From: Alcanivorax profundi | Lineage (GTDB): Bacteria; Pseudomonadota; Gammaproteobacteria; Pseudomonadales; Alcanivoracaceae | NCBI RefSeq assembly: GCF_003597125.1 | Contig: NZ_QYYA01000004.1 | Span: 206,084 to 270,083 of the forward strand | Reading direction: 5' to 3' | Length of the DNA stretch: 64,000 bases | Shown here: piece by piece, positions 51,826 to 61,936 of the stretch | How positions within the stretch are numbered: the stretch's first letter is position 1 | Layout of the letters: every line of letters begins with the position of its first letter | The notes under the pieces: generated by a model | What the model saw: the letters and a program-made list of their open reading frames with translations, nothing else | Database searches by the model: none | What the model was told of the DNA's origin: nothing | Made by a program: the position numbers and the translations under genes

Positions 51826-52887
51826 CTATCGCACCCTCTGCAGCAGCCAGATCCCCAACACCAGACACAATGCGGGGGGCACAGCCGCCGCCATCAAGGG
51901 CTCGGTATGGAAAACCAGCGACAATTGACCGAAAAACTGCTGGCCGTAATGAAAGATCAGCCCGGCCACGATCCCTGCCGTTAGACGCAGTCCCATGGTG
52001 ACTTCCCGGAGTGGGCCGAAGACAAAGGAAATCGCGATCAGCACCATGCCGATGGTCGCCAGCGGCATAAACAGTTTCTGCCAGAAACTGAGCATGTAAT
52101 CGGCCGTCTCAAGGCCCTGCCGCTTGAGGTACGCGGTGTATTCCAGCAGCTTGGCCATGGCAAGGTGATCGGGCTTGAGCACAACAATACTGAGCAACTG
52201 CGGGGTCAGGCGCGTTTGCCATTCGCCGTTATCTTTTTCATAGGTCTCGGTGTGATCTTCGAACAGACGGGTACCTGTGATGCCTTCCAGTGACCAGAAA
52301 TCCCCTTGGTAAATTGCCCGCGCCACAAACTGGGTTTCTGTCAGTTTCTGCTGCTCGTCAAAACGATAGCGGGTCAGTCCATGCAACACGCCGTTAGGCT
52401 GCACCGCATTGATATGAATGAACTCCTCGCCTTCCCGATGCCAGTAACCGTATTTTGAGCGCAAGGCCTCGCCGCCACCTTCCGCCATCGAGCGGTTACT
52501 CTGGGCCACCTGCTCGGTGTACGGGGTGAGGTACTCTCCCAACGGGATCGACAGGATGATCAACAGGAACACCGGTCGCAACACCAGCCAGCTGACGCGT
52601 AATGTAGACACCCCCGCCGCCCGGATCACCGACAGCTCGCCACTGTTGGCGAGTAGCCCCAGACCAATCAACGTTCCCAGTAGTATCGCCATGGGCAGAT
52701 ATTCATGCACTCGCCGGGGCGTAGTGGTCAGAATAAACTGTAAGGCCTGAAGGGTTTGGTAATTACCCCTCAGGAACTCCAGTTCGTAGATAAAGCCGAA
52801 CAGGCAATCCAGGCCGACAATGATCGCCAGGATAGCTAACGTTGGCACCATCACTGCCCGCCAGAAGTACCGCTTGAGCAATCTCAT
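51826..52887 (-). CDS. lptG: LPS export ABC transporter permease LptG
   Basis: The product is 353 residues. It has six membrane helices with a periplasmic beta-jellyroll between helices three and four (about 130-270), and begins RYFWRAVMVPTLAILAIIVG. YjgP/YjgQ motifs are EYLPMAILLGTLIGLGLLAN and SGELSVIRAAGVST. With LptF and LptB it pulls LPS from the inner membrane. It overlaps lptF by four bases. Confidence 0.95.
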   Translation of the reverse strand: MRLLKRYFWRAVMVPTLAILAIIVGLDCLFGFIYELEFLRGNYQTLQALQFILTTTPRRVHEYLPMAILLGTLIGLGLLANSGELSVIRAAGVSTLRVSWLVLRPVFLLIILSIPLGEYLTPYTEQVAQSNRSMAEGGGEALRSKYGYWHREGEEFIHINAVQPNGVLHGLTRYRFDEQQKLTETQFVARAIYQGDFWSLEGITGTRLFEDHTETYEKDNGEWQTRLTPQLLSIVVLKPDHLAMAKLLEYTAYLKRQGLETADYMLSFWQKLFMPLATIGMVLIAISFVFGPLREVTMGLRLTAGIVAGLIFHYGQQFFGQLSLVFHTEPLMAAAVPPALCLVLGIWLLQRVR

Positions 52888-54002
52888 GCTGCGGCCCTCC
52901 GCCGGAAAATCCGGCTGCCGAAATAGAGCAGGAAAACAATGGTGGCGGCCATCAAGTGAATCCAGGCCATATTCAGATACCAGGGCAACACACCGGAATA
53001 ATCCTCGATGGCGCTACGGGTGACCAACAACATACCCACATACATCATATAACCCAGCACCGCAGGAATCAGACGGTAAAAGCGCCCCTGGCGCGGGTTC
53101 ACTCTGGCTAACGGGATCGCCGCGAGGGCCATAATAGGCACCGTAAGAATCAGCGACAGTCGCCACTGCAGCTCCGCCAGCGCTTCGTGGTTATTCTCTC
53201 TCTCGGCGATCAACTCCCGGGTCGACCGGCCACGCACTTTGGGCGGGCGACTGTCGGATTTTTCACCACCGATGCGCACTCGCGCTTCCTTGAATCCAAT
53301 TTCCTTGTAATCGCGCTGGCCCGGTTTACCCTGATACTGGAACCCATCTGTCAGCAGCAGATAACTGATGCCCTCTTCCTGAACCAGCTTGCCGCTCCTT
53401 GCCCACACCGTCAGCAACCGGTTGGCTTCCCCCTGCCCCTCAAAACGGGCATCCGCCACGAAGACATTTTCCAGCACCCCTTTCTCACGATTGAGGTGCT
53501 CCGCATAGGTGGCACGCTGACTGTTACTGGATCCCTTTACGTGGAAACGGCCAGGAGTCAGCAGTTCGAGCACCGAACGGTCTTTCTGCTCCTCGAAAAT
53601 ACGGTTGACCTCCGCGTCGCCGCGGGGAGTCACGTAAAGCGAAAACAACCCCACCAACGTGGTCGCCATCAACACGGGTACTACCAACGAACGAACAATC
53701 CGTCCATGCCCCTGCCCTCCCGCACGCAGGACAACCATCTCGTTATCCATGTGCATTCGTCCCAGCACTAGCAGCAGGGCAATATAAAGGCTCAATGGCA
53801 CAATCATTTGCAGGAATTCCGGCATCCGGAACGCCATCACCAGAAACAATGCATCAGCGGCAATTTCGCCGGCAGCCGCCTCTGCCAGATATTTGATAAA
53901 CCGGCCACTAACCAGCACCATCACCAGAATAAAGGTGACCATGACGGTACTGAGGAACACTTGCCGGTTAATGTAGCGATGAAGAATCAAGGGCTGGCCC
54001 AT
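52884..54002 (-). CDS. lptF: LPS export ABC transporter permease LptF
   Basis: The product is 372 residues from the ATG at 54002 (GQPLILHRYINRQVF), the start that matches the family; longer frames to 54167 have no similarity. Motifs LVLGRMHMDNEMVVLRAGG and the C-terminal AAIPLARVNPRQGRF are typical. It pairs with LptG. It is divergent from pepA across a 271-base spacer. Confidence 0.95.
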   Translation of the reverse strand: MGQPLILHRYINRQVFLSTVMVTFILVMVLVSGRFIKYLAEAAAGEIAADALFLVMAFRMPEFLQMIVPLSLYIALLLVLGRMHMDNEMVVLRAGGQGHGRIVRSLVVPVLMATTLVGLFSLYVTPRGDAEVNRIFEEQKDRSVLELLTPGRFHVKGSSNSQRATYAEHLNREKGVLENVFVADARFEGQGEANRLLTVWARSGKLVQEEGISYLLLTDGFQYQGKPGQRDYKEIGFKEARVRIGGEKSDSRPPKVRGRSTRELIAERENNHEALAELQWRLSLILTVPIMALAAIPLARVNPRQGRFYRLIPAVLGYMMYVGMLLVTRSAIEDYSGVLPWYLNMAWIHLMAATIVFLLYFGSRIFRRRAAA

Positions 54003-54273
54003 TCGTCCTTGTCGTTTAAACGTCGCTGATGCGTGCCAGCTTTGCAGTCGATACCCGTAAAGGCAGGCCGTTAGCCTGCGGCACCACACCGACACACATA
54101 GCAGAATGCTGCCTAGTGTAACTGACCGATCATGAAAGGCGGTAATTCCTGCACCAGAAGACAGCAAACAGTCGCAATGTTTCCCAGCTCATTCGTGTTT
54201 GTCACATTGCGTTTCCCCTGCCAAGGCCCCACTATTTCAGGTTGTTGGCAGCCCTGATCAACTTGGAGACAAC

Positions 54274-55743
54274 ATGGATTTCGCCGTAAGCAACCGTCCA
54301 CTGGACAAAATCAAAGCTGATGCCCTCGTTATCGGCCTGGGCAAGAAGAGCGACCTGCCTGAGGCGCTCCCCGACGCCACTCGCAAGCAAATTTCTGCCT
54401 TTATCAAGGCTGGCGACTTTAATGGCAGCAAGGGCCAACACACCTGGCTGCATGGCCCGGAAGATATGGCTGCCGCTCGCATCCTGCTGGTCGGCATGGG
54501 CGACAACACCCCCAGCGATACGCAGTGGCAAGCGCAACTGCGCGGCACCGTGAAAACACTGCAAAACGCGCCGGTCAAGCACGCCGTTTGGCTGCTCGAC
54601 AGCACCCTTGCACAGACACTGGAGTGGCAGGTGCGCGAGGGCTCACGCATCGCCGAAGAAGGCTTGTATCGATTTGACCAGTACCGCAGCCATCCGGCAG
54701 CGGCAAGCAAACTCACCAAGTGGACGTACTGGCATGCAGAGAAAGATGCCAGCCTGGGCAAAGCCCACAAGACCGGAAAAGGCGTCGCGGCAGGCGTCAA
54801 TCTTGCCCGCGATCTGGGCAACCTCCCCCCCAATGACTGCTATCCGGAATATCTCTCCGGGGTTGCCCGCGAACTGGCCGGGCAGTATGAAAAGCTGACC
54901 GTCAAAGTGGTCAGTCAGGCCCAGGCCGAAAAGATGGGCATGGGAGCTTTCGTCGCTGTTGCCAAAGGCTCTGAGCGCCAGGGGCAAATCATCGTCATGG
55001 AATACAAAGGCAGCAAACCCACCAAGCAGGGCCCCGTGGCACTGGTGGGCAAAGGCATCACCTTTGATACCGGCGGCATCTCCCTGAAACCCGGCGCCAA
55101 CATGGACGAGATGAAATACGACATGGGCGGCGCCGCCAGCGTATTCGGCAGCGTCAAAACGGTCTGTGAGCTGGATCTGCCGATTCACCTGGTTGCGGTC
55201 GTCGCAGCGGCAGAGAACATGCCCGATGGCCGGGCATCTCGCCCGGGCGACATCGTCAAGACCCTGTCCGGCCAGACCGTGGAGATCCTCAACACCGACG
55301 CTGAAGGCCGTCTGGTGTTGTGTGATGCGCTGACCTATGTGCAACAGAAGCACAAACCTCACACCGTCATCGACATCGCCACCCTGACCGGCGCCTGTGT
55401 GGTCGCCCTTGGCAGCCATGCCCAGGCGGTTTATGCCAACGACGACGATCTGAGCCAGGCACTACTGGCCGCCGGTCAGGCGACAGGGGACCGGGGCTGG
55501 CCCATGCCGCTGTGGGATGAGTATCAAAGCCAGCTCGATAGCCCCTTTGCCGATATGCAAAACATCGGTGGACCCAAGGGCGGCTCCATTACGGCTGCCT
55601 GCTTCCTGTCCCGCTTCGCAAAAGACGTCAAGTGGGCGCATCTGGATATCGCTGGCACCGCCTGGATCAGTGGCGGCATGAGCAAGGGCGCCACAGGCCG
55701 CCCGGTCCCCATGCTTACCCGCTTCCTGATGGATCTGGCCTGA
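54274..55743 (+). CDS. pepA: Leucyl aminopeptidase PepA
   Basis: The product is 489 residues from the ATG at 54274 (GGAG upstream). Two-metal ligands are K260, D265, D283, D342 and E344 (M17 signature NTDAEGRLVLCDAL), with catalytic K272 and R346. It trims N-terminal residues from peptides, and in E. coli it also binds DNA at pyrimidine promoters and cer sites. It lies upstream of holC-valS, the conserved order. Confidence 0.97.
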   Translation: MDFAVSNRPLDKIKADALVIGLGKKSDLPEALPDATRKQISAFIKAGDFNGSKGQHTWLHGPEDMAAARILLVGMGDNTPSDTQWQAQLRGTVKTLQNAPVKHAVWLLDSTLAQTLEWQVREGSRIAEEGLYRFDQYRSHPAAASKLTKWTYWHAEKDASLGKAHKTGKGVAAGVNLARDLGNLPPNDCYPEYLSGVARELAGQYEKLTVKVVSQAQAEKMGMGAFVAVAKGSERQGQIIVMEYKGSKPTKQGPVALVGKGITFDTGGISLKPGANMDEMKYDMGGAASVFGSVKTVCELDLPIHLVAVVAAAENMPDGRASRPGDIVKTLSGQTVEILNTDAEGRLVLCDALTYVQQKHKPHTVIDIATLTGACVVALGSHAQAVYANDDDLSQALLAAGQATGDRGWPMPLWDEYQSQLDSPFADMQNIGGPKGGSITAACFLSRFAKDVKWAHLDIAGTAWISGGMSKGATGRPVPMLTRFLMDLA

Positions 55744-55748
55744 TCCGC

Positions 55749-55800
55749 CTCGCACCACGCGGCATGCTTTGAGCGTGATGCGTGGTGCGAGACGCATGCG
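55749..55800. repeat. Heptad-periodic hairpin between pepA and holC
   Basis: A perfect 12-bp stem (CTCGCACCACGC at 55749-55760 with 55780-55791). The right side reads as in-phase 7-mers GCGTGAT, GCGTGGT, GCGAGAC, GCATGCG (55773-55800). The reverse complement of the left side gives GCATGCC, GCGTGGT, GCGAGGC, so again two facing arrays. No T-run follows. Confidence 0.7.
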
Positions 55801-55809
55801 AGCATTTTC

Positions 55810-56229
55810 ATGACCGAAGTTACCTTTTATCTCAGCAGCAAGGCCGGGGATGGCGTTCGCCAGGCGCTGGCCTGGCGAATTGCCGACAAAGCCATGAAAC
55901 AGGGCCGTCTGGTCTATATTCATTGCAGGAATGAGGAGCATGCACGGCAATTGGACCGCCAGTTCTGGCAAGCTCCAAAGACGGGCTTCCTACCCCATGC
56001 CATTCATCACGAAGGGCAGGCGCCGGTGATTCTGGGCCACAACGGCGACCCGGGCGAATACCACGACGTACTCATCAACCTGACGGATCACGTGCCGGAT
56101 TTCGCCTCCCGCTTCCAGCGAGTCGCGGAAATGATCAGTGGCGCCGAACCCGAAAGACAAGCAGGCCGGGACCGTTTCCGCTTCTACCGTGAACGGGGTT
56201 TCCCGGTCACCACCCATGAACTGGGCTGA
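55810..56229 (+). CDS. holC: DNA polymerase III subunit chi
   Basis: The product is 139 residues. The family pattern is seen in EVTFYLSSKAGDGVRQALAW, LVYIHCRNEEHARQLD, FLPHAIHHEGQAPVILGH and the ending FRFYRERGFPVTTHELG. Chi links the clamp loader to single-strand-binding protein. It is placed between pepA and valS as in most gammaproteobacteria. Confidence 0.92.
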   Translation: MTEVTFYLSSKAGDGVRQALAWRIADKAMKQGRLVYIHCRNEEHARQLDRQFWQAPKTGFLPHAIHHEGQAPVILGHNGDPGEYHDVLINLTDHVPDFASRFQRVAEMISGAEPERQAGRDRFRFYRERGFPVTTHELG

Positions 56230-56248
56230 CAGCAGCGCGGGGGCAGAC

Positions 56249-56638
56249 ATGAACAACGAGCGCGACACACGCAAACAGGACTTGCTGCGGGAGCTGGGCG
56301 ATGTCCAGTCCCTGCTGGATGACATGGATAAGCCCCCGCTGCTCGAACCTGCCGAAGCTCCCCAGGCTGCACCCGTCAATAACCGACTAAACAGCGATCA
56401 GATTCGCAAGCTGGCCAGCGAGCGCAGCAATCCGTTCCTTCCCACCGCAAGCCAGCCCGCCACGCACCCGGCGCCAGCGACGGCCTCCCCGGCAGCCCCC
56501 ACCCTCTCAGCGCCCCGACCGACCCTGAGCAATACCGATATCGACAGGGTTATTGACGAGCTGGTGGCCGAAGCCCTACCCAAGCTGGAAAAAGCCCTGC
56601 GTCTGCGTTTGCGCGACGCCCTGCGTCGCAAGAACTAG
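56249..56638 (+). CDS. Conserved hypothetical protein between holC and valS
   Basis: The product is 129 residues from the ATG at 56249 (GGGGG-rich site upstream; 56216 is an alternative that would overlap holC). It has a charged N-terminus (NNERDTRKQDLLRELG), a Pro/Ala-rich middle (about 50-85) and a C-terminal helix DIDRVIDELVAEALPKLEKA ending in a basic tail (RLRDALRRKN). A small protein at this position is known in pseudomonads. The function is unknown; a link to the replisome is only a guess from context. Confidence 0.75.
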   Translation: MNNERDTRKQDLLRELGDVQSLLDDMDKPPLLEPAEAPQAAPVNNRLNSDQIRKLASERSNPFLPTASQPATHPAPATASPAAPTLSAPRPTLSNTDIDRVIDELVAEALPKLEKALRLRLRDALRRKN

Positions 56639-56689
56639 GGAGCCTCCGAATAACACCAGTGAACCCACGACGGCACCGCCCGGCTTCGC

Positions 56690-56695
56690 TATAAT
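56690..56695 (+). promoter_or_regulatory. -10 box upstream of valS
   Basis: A consensus TATAAT followed by G and a GC-rich start region lies 48 bases before the valS ATG. No good -35 is seen at 16-18 bases, so an activator or an extended -10 may be used. Confidence 0.5.
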
Positions 56696-56742
56696 GCGCC
56701 CTCTTTTTTTGATGCAGCATCCAAAGGCAACAGGCGCAGATC

Positions 56743-59511
56743 ATGGACAAGACTTACCAACCCGATCGCATTGAGCAATCCTGGTACGAAACCTGGGAAA
56801 AAGCCGGTCATTTCAAGCCCTCCGGCCAGGGTGATTCCTACTGCATCATGATCCCGCCCCCCAATGTGACCGGCAGCCTGCACATGGGTCACGCGTTCCA
56901 GGACACCATCATGGATACGCTGATTCGTTACCGCCGGATGCAGGGCCGCAACACCCTCTGGCAAGTGGGCACCGACCACGCCGGCATCGCCACCCAGATG
57001 GTGGTAGAGCGCAAGCTGGCGGGTGAGGGCACCAACCGCCATGAACTGGGCCGCGAAAAATTCCTGGAGAAAGTCTGGGAATGGAAAGGCGAATCCGGCG
57101 GTACCATTACCCGCCAACTGCGCCGCATGGGCGCCAGCGTGGACTGGACCCGTGAGCGTTTCACCATGGACGAAGGCCTGTCCAATGCCGTGCGTGAAGT
57201 GTTTGTCCGCCTCCACAAGGAAGGCCTGATTTACCGCGGCAAGCGCCTGGTGAACTGGGACCCCAAGCTGCACACCGCCATTTCTGATCTGGAAGTGGAA
57301 AACGTGGAAGAGCAGGGCCATATGTGGCACTTCCGCTACCCGCTTTCTGATGGCTCGGGGCATCTGGTAGTCGCCACCACCCGCCCGGAAACCATGCTCG
57401 GGGATACCGCCGTTGCCGTGCACCCGGAAGACCCCCGCTACAAGGACATGATAGGCAAGACCATTCGCCTGCCCCTGGCCGATCGCGACATCCCCATCAT
57501 TGCCGATGATTATGTCGACCCGGACTTCGGCTCCGGCTGCGTGAAGATTACCCCCGCCCACGACTTCAACGATTATGAAGTAGGCAAACGCCACGACCTG
57601 CCGATGATCAATATCCTGACCATCGATGCGGCCCTCAATGACGAGGTCCCGGAAGCCTACCGCGGGCTGGACCGTGTGGACGCCCGCAAGAAAGTGGTCG
57701 ACGACCTGGATGCCCTCGGCCTGCTGGAAAAGGTGGCCGATCACACCCTGCAGGTGCCCCGTGGCGACCGCTCCGGTGTGATCATCGAACCCTATCTGAC
57801 CGACCAGTGGTTTGTGGCGGTAGAAGAACTGGCCAAGCCGGCCATCGCCGCGGTAGAGAACGGTGATATCCAGTTCGTGCCGAAAAACTACGAAAACATG
57901 TACTACTCCTGGATGCGAGACCTGCAGGACTGGTGTATCTCCCGACAACTCTGGTGGGGCCACCGCATCCCGGCCTGGTATGACGCAGACGGCAATGTCT
58001 ATGTGGGTCGCAGCGAAGAGGAAGTGCGCGCCGACAACAACCTGGGCGACACCCCCCTCAGCCAGGATGATGACGTCCTCGACACCTGGTTCAGCTCTGC
58101 CCTGTGGACCTTCTCGACCCTCGGCTGGCCGGACGATGAAGAAACACTGCGCACCTTCCACCCCACGGATGTGCTGGTCACCGGCTTTGACATCATCTTC
58201 TTCTGGGTTGCGCGGATGATCATGATGACCCTGAAGTTCACCGGTGAGGTGCCCTTCAAGAAGGTTTACGTACACGGCCTGGTCCGCGACAACGACGGGC
58301 AGAAAATGTCCAAGTCCAAGGGCAACGTCCTTGACCCTCTGGACATGATCGACGGCATCCAGCTCGAAGAACTGGTCGACAAACGCACCAAGGGGTTGAT
58401 GCAGCCGCAGAAAGAAAAGCAGATTGCCAAGCGCACCCGCAAGGATTTCCCGGACGGTATCAACGCCTACGGCACCGATGCGCTGCGCTTCACCTTCCTC
58501 TCGCTGGCCTCCACCGGACGCGACATCAAATGGGACATGGGCCGCATCGAAGGCTACCGGAACTTCTGCAACAAGATCTGGAATGCCGCCCGCTACGTGA
58601 TGATGAACACCGAAGGCCAGGATTGCGGTCTTGAAGGTGAAGTCGAGCTGTCACTGGCCGACCGCTGGATCATCTCTGCCCTGCAGCGTGCCGAGCAGGA
58701 AGTTTGTGACGCCCTGGACAGCTTCCGCTTTGATGTGGCCAGCCACGCCGCCTACGAGTTTATCTGGAACGAGTACTGCGACTGGTACCTGGAGCTGTCC
58801 AAACCGGTCCTGTATGGCGACGACTATTCCGACGCCCAGAAGCGCGGCACCCGTCGCACCCTTGTGCAGGTACTGGAAGCCATTCTGCGGCTGGCCCATC
58901 CGTTTATGCCATTCATCAGCGAAGAGATCTGGCAAAAGGTGGCTCCGCTGGCAGGCAAAGATGCCAGTGAAGGCAGTACTATCATGCTGCAGGCCTACCC
59001 CGCCGCCGATACCAACCGTATCGACGCCGACGCCGAAACCGGTATCGCCTGGATCAAAGGGGTTATCACCGCGGTGCGCAATATCCGTGGCGAGATGGGC
59101 ATTCCACTGGGCAAAGCACTGCCGCTTTATCTGCACAACGGCAAGGACAGCGACAAGGCGCTGCTCGATGCCAACCGCAACTTCCTCAGTAAACTGGCCA
59201 AACTCGAATCCATCACCTGGCTGACCCCGGACGACTCCGCCCCGGCATCGGCTACCGCGCTGGTCGGTGACATGGAGATCCTGGTGCCCATGGCCGGCCT
59301 GATCGACAAAGATGCGGAAATTGAGCGCCTGGGCAAGGAAATCGACAAACTTCGCAAGGAAGTAGGACGCGGAGAAGGCAAGCTGAAAAACCCGAACTTT
59401 GTCGACAAGGCCCCCCAGGCCGTCGTCGACAAGGAAAAGGCCAAGCTTGACGATTACCGTTCACAGCTTGCCAAACTCGAAGAGCAGCTCGAAAAGATCA
59501 AATATCTCTGA
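56743..59511 (+). CDS. valS: Valyl-tRNA synthetase
   Basis: This 922-residue class I synthetase has the HIGH motif as H47-M-G-H50 in [11 protein letters not shown] and KMSKS at 521-525. The editing (CP1) domain has [17 protein letters not shown]. The C-terminal coiled coil (about 855-922) is rich in Lys/Glu ([16 protein letters not shown]). The length is slightly below E. coli ValS (951). Confidence 0.98.
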   Translation: MDKTYQPDRIEQSWYETWEKAGHFKPSGQGDSYCIMIPPPNVTGSLHMGHAFQDTIMDTLIRYRRMQGRNTLWQVGTDHAGIATQMVVERKLAGEGTNRHELGREKFLEKVWEWKGESGGTITRQLRRMGASVDWTRERFTMDEGLSNAVREVFVRLHKEGLIYRGKRLVNWDPKLHTAISDLEVENVEEQGHMWHFRYPLSDGSGHLVVATTRPETMLGDTAVAVHPEDPRYKDMIGKTIRLPLADRDIPIIADDYVDPDFGSGCVKITPAHDFNDYEVGKRHDLPMINILTIDAALNDEVPEAYRGLDRVDARKKVVDDLDALGLLEKVADHTLQVPRGDRSGVIIEPYLTDQWFVAVEELAKPAIAAVENGDIQFVPKNYENMYYSWMRDLQDWCISRQLWWGHRIPAWYDADGNVYVGRSEEEVRADNNLGDTPLSQDDDVLDTWFSSALWTFSTLGWPDDEETLRTFHPTDVLVTGFDIIFFWVARMIMMTLKFTGEVPFKKVYVHGLVRDNDGQKMSKSKGNVLDPLDMIDGIQLEELVDKRTKGLMQPQKEKQIAKRTRKDFPDGINAYGTDALRFTFLSLASTGRDIKWDMGRIEGYRNFCNKIWNAARYVMMNTEGQDCGLEGEVELSLADRWIISALQRAEQEVCDALDSFRFDVASHAAYEFIWNEYCDWYLELSKPVLYGDDYSDAQKRGTRRTLVQVLEAILRLAHPFMPFISEEIWQKVAPLAGKDASEGSTIMLQAYPAADTNRIDADAETGIAWIKGVITAVRNIRGEMGIPLGKALPLYLHNGKDSDKALLDANRNFLSKLAKLESITWLTPDDSAPASATALVGDMEILVPMAGLIDKDAEIERLGKEIDKLRKEVGRGEGKLKNPNFVDKAPQAVVDKEKAKLDDYRSQLAKLEEQLEKIKYL

Positions 59512-59534
59512 CCCTAAATACAGGAATCCGAGTC

Positions 59535-60101
59535 ATGGATGACCCGCGTCGTGCCCGCATCCTGACAGCCGCCCAGGACGTCTTCGCCCGCGAAGGTTTC
59601 CGTACCGCAGAAGTGAAAACCATTGCGGAACAGGCGGCTGTGGGCAAGGCCACGATCTACAAGTTCTTTTCTTCCAAGGAAGCCTTGCTGCTGACCATCG
59701 TTGAGGAGAACCTCAACGATATCCGCGACATCATTCTTTCCGCATTGATGAGCGTGGACCCGCCCCTTGAGAGACTGGAAAACCTGTGCCGCAATGTGGC
59801 GCGCTACCTGGAACAGAATCAGGCCTTTTCACGGGTGCTGATTCAGGAAGCCGGGGATTTCATGGGCGACATCCAGCGCAACTATCTCGCGCTGATCGAA
59901 CAAAACCTTCCCGTGGCCGACGCCTTTTTCAACGAACTTCGCAAAGATGGCTACTTCGTTGCCCTTCCCACTCGCGATACCATCCTGTTAATGGTAAATC
60001 TGGTTATCGGCACCACCTACACATGGGCCCTCACCGGCGAGGGCAGCCTGGAAGCCCAAGCCGCAGATTACATGAAGGTGCTGATCCGCGGCCTCAGATA
60101 G
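59535..60101 (+). CDS. TetR-family transcriptional regulator
   Basis: The product is 188 residues. The N-terminal helix-turn-helix (about 8-55) reads ILTAAQDVFAREGFRTAEVK then AAVGKATIYKFFSSKEALL. The C-terminal ligand domain (60-188) is of a common AcrR-like type. It starts 23 bases after valS, and the exported methyltransferase gene begins 14 bases later, so it likely controls that gene. The ligand is unknown. Confidence 0.92.
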   Translation: MDDPRRARILTAAQDVFAREGFRTAEVKTIAEQAAVGKATIYKFFSSKEALLLTIVEENLNDIRDIILSALMSVDPPLERLENLCRNVARYLEQNQAFSRVLIQEAGDFMGDIQRNYLALIEQNLPVADAFFNELRKDGYFVALPTRDTILLMVNLVIGTTYTWALTGEGSLEAQAADYMKVLIRGLR

Positions 60102-60115
60102 GACGAGACAATACA

Positions 60116-60907
60116 ATGCGTATTATTGCGGTTTTGATTACACTGCTGGCCACACCTCTTGCCCATACAGCCTCACTTCTTGAACTGGCGGATGGGGCAC
60201 ACCGCAGCACAGAAGAAAAAGCCAGAAACGCATACCGCCACCCAGTGGAAACACTGACTTTCTTTGATGTTCAAGCAGACATGACGGTAGTGGAAATCTG
60301 GCCTGGCGCGGGCTGGTATACCTCGATCCTTGCGCCCTGGCTACACGACAATGGCACCTACTATGCTGCCCATTTCCCGGAAGATAGCGCCGTGCCTTTT
60401 TATCGTCGCTCTCTGACCCTGTTCAAGACACGACTGGCGCAAACGCCAAGCCTTTATGATCACGTTCGCATTACAGCTCTCAATCCACCTGCACACAGCA
60501 TAATTGCCCCAGCTGGCACCGTGGACCGCGTACTTACCTTTCGCAATGTGCACAATTGGGCCAAAGCCGGTAAAACCGAAGCGGTGTTTGCCAGTTTCTA
60601 CTCTGCACTCAAGCCCGGAGGCATTCTGGGAGTTGTCGAGCACCGGGCACCGGAAGTCCGTCCGCTGGACCGGCAGATCGAGACGGGCTACATGAGTGAA
60701 GGCTATGTTATCGAACAGGCGGAAAAAGCCGGTTTCAGGTTGGTCGAACGCTCTGAAATCAACGCTAATCCAAAAGACGAAACCAATCACCCCGCCGGGG
60801 TCTGGACGCTCCCACCCAGCTTGCGCCTCGGCGATACGGATCGGGACAAGTATCTGGGTATTGGCGAAAGCGACCGGATGACACTGAAGTTTATCAAGCC
60901 GGAGTAA
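60116..60907 (+). CDS. Exported class I SAM-dependent methyltransferase-like protein
   Basis: The product is 263 residues. A Sec-type signal peptide is predicted (RIIAVLITLLATPLAHTA, cleavage near residue 18). A methyltransferase-like fold follows, with motif I VVEIWPGAGWYTSIL, VDRVLTFRNVHNW (motif IV position) and LKPGGILGVVEHRA. It resembles a group of predicted methyltransferases with export signals (COG4798-like). A SAM-using enzyme outside the cytoplasm is puzzling, so the true location or reaction is open. It is in an operon with the preceding TetR gene. Confidence 0.8.
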   Translation: MRIIAVLITLLATPLAHTASLLELADGAHRSTEEKARNAYRHPVETLTFFDVQADMTVVEIWPGAGWYTSILAPWLHDNGTYYAAHFPEDSAVPFYRRSLTLFKTRLAQTPSLYDHVRITALNPPAHSIIAPAGTVDRVLTFRNVHNWAKAGKTEAVFASFYSALKPGGILGVVEHRAPEVRPLDRQIETGYMSEGYVIEQAEKAGFRLVERSEINANPKDETNHPAGVWTLPPSLRLGDTDRDKYLGIGESDRMTLKFIKPE

Positions 60908-60936
60908 TCTCCGGCATGGTCGGGGCTGGACAAGGA

Positions 60937-61620
60937 TCAGGCGACAGGTCGTTCCAGCATCCCCGACGTCGCCTCACCCAGCACCAGCGACTCGGCAATA
61001 CCAATCGCCACTCGCTGGCACTGCTCAAGCCGCTCTTGGGAAAAGCCCCCATCTTCAAAGATGTACAGGGAATAGTTTTCCATCATCCATAACATGGTAC
61101 GGAACACTAGCGGGTCATAATCACGGCCTGTAAAGCGACTGATCTGGGCAGTCAGTACTTCAGACGAAATTGCCTGGGCACGCTCCCGATGCGGCGCAAG
61201 GGCTGAAGCCGATGAACGCGCCTCTTCCATCATCAACTTGATGATCGGGCCCATGCTTACATGATAGGCGAAGTACACTTTGGTCGTGTTGCGAATGATA
61301 TCCTTGGCTGAGCCCGCCTGTTTCACTTCCTTGTGGAAGTGCAGCAGCATATTGTCCACAAAAATGCGGTAGATGCTTTCCAGTACATCCATCTTGTTGC
61401 GGAAATACTTGTAAAAGGTGCGACGCGACACATCGGAGGCATCCAGCAAGTGCTGTACAGTCGTACGCTGCAGTCCTCGCTGGGCAAAGACCTGCATGGA
61501 ATGGATCAGGATCTCTGCACGGGCCTGAGATCGCTGCCCCCCTTCTTCCCGGGCGTGAACCTCGAGTACCTGGTTCACCACCTGACGGATTGCATCAATG
61601 TCACTGCTTCTGTTCTGCAC
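60937..61620 (-). CDS. TetR-family transcriptional regulator
   Basis: The product is 227 residues. The helix-turn-helix lies at about 30-80: ILIHSMQVFAQRGLQRTTVQ then ASDVSRRTFYKYFRNKMDVL. The C-terminal domain has no clear signature. It converges on the methyltransferase gene and is followed on the same strand direction by nothing for 29 bases. The target is unknown; the DUF2061 gene upstream on the same strand is one candidate. Confidence 0.92.
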   Translation of the reverse strand: MQNRSSDIDAIRQVVNQVLEVHAREEGGQRSQARAEILIHSMQVFAQRGLQRTTVQHLLDASDVSRRTFYKYFRNKMDVLESIYRIFVDNMLLHFHKEVKQAGSAKDIIRNTTKVYFAYHVSMGPIIKLMMEEARSSASALAPHRERAQAISSEVLTAQISRFTGRDYDPLVFRTMLWMMENYSLYIFEDGGFSQERLEQCQRVAIGIAESLVLGEATSGMLERPVA

Positions 61621-61670
61621 CTGACAAATACCCCTGAGAATGTATACTTTTCGCTAGCTTAACCAACGGT

Positions 61671-61898
61671 TCAAGCAGAGTAAACACTGAGTTTATCCTT
61701 CGCCATGACCGTTTTGCTCAGAGATTGGCCGTTCTTCCAGCGTTTCCAGATCTTCTCGTGGAAATGATACGCCACGGTATTCACGCAGGGTTCAACCAAG
61801 GCTGTCGCCCCTCCAATCCGCCAGTCTCCGGTCATTGCCCAGACGACAAGAAAGGCCACTGAAATATGCATTACCCCAAAGCTGACTGTCTTGATCAT
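61671..61898 (-). CDS. DUF2061 small membrane protein
   Basis: The product is 75 residues from the ATG at 61898, with GAGG nine bases upstream; a GTG three codons earlier is the alternative. The sequence VSFGVMHISVAFLVVWAMTG, then GGATALVEPCVNTVAYHFHEKIW, is the DUF2061 signature: two membrane helices and the EPCVNTVAYxxHE motif. The function is unknown. The promoter carries a good Fur box, so iron control is predicted. Confidence 0.85.
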   Translation of the reverse strand: MIKTVSFGVMHISVAFLVVWAMTGDWRIGGATALVEPCVNTVAYHFHEKIWKRWKNGQSLSKTVMAKDKLSVYSA

Positions 61899-61917
61899 GA
61901 TAACCACCTCGCTAAGT

Positions 61918-61936
61918 GATACTGATTATCATAATC
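61918..61936. promoter_or_regulatory. Fur box
   Basis: The 19-mer GATACTGATTATCATAATC matches the classical Fur consensus at 16 of 19 positions by my alignment. It overlaps the -10 region and start of the DUF2061 promoter, the position expected for repression by iron-loaded Fur. Confidence 0.75.

Noticed and set aside
56689..58275. Long open frame on the minus strand opposite valS (528 codons)
   Set aside because: It is a shadow of valS caused by high GC third positions; composition is low-complexity Gly/Val/His and no motif or ribosome site is seen.
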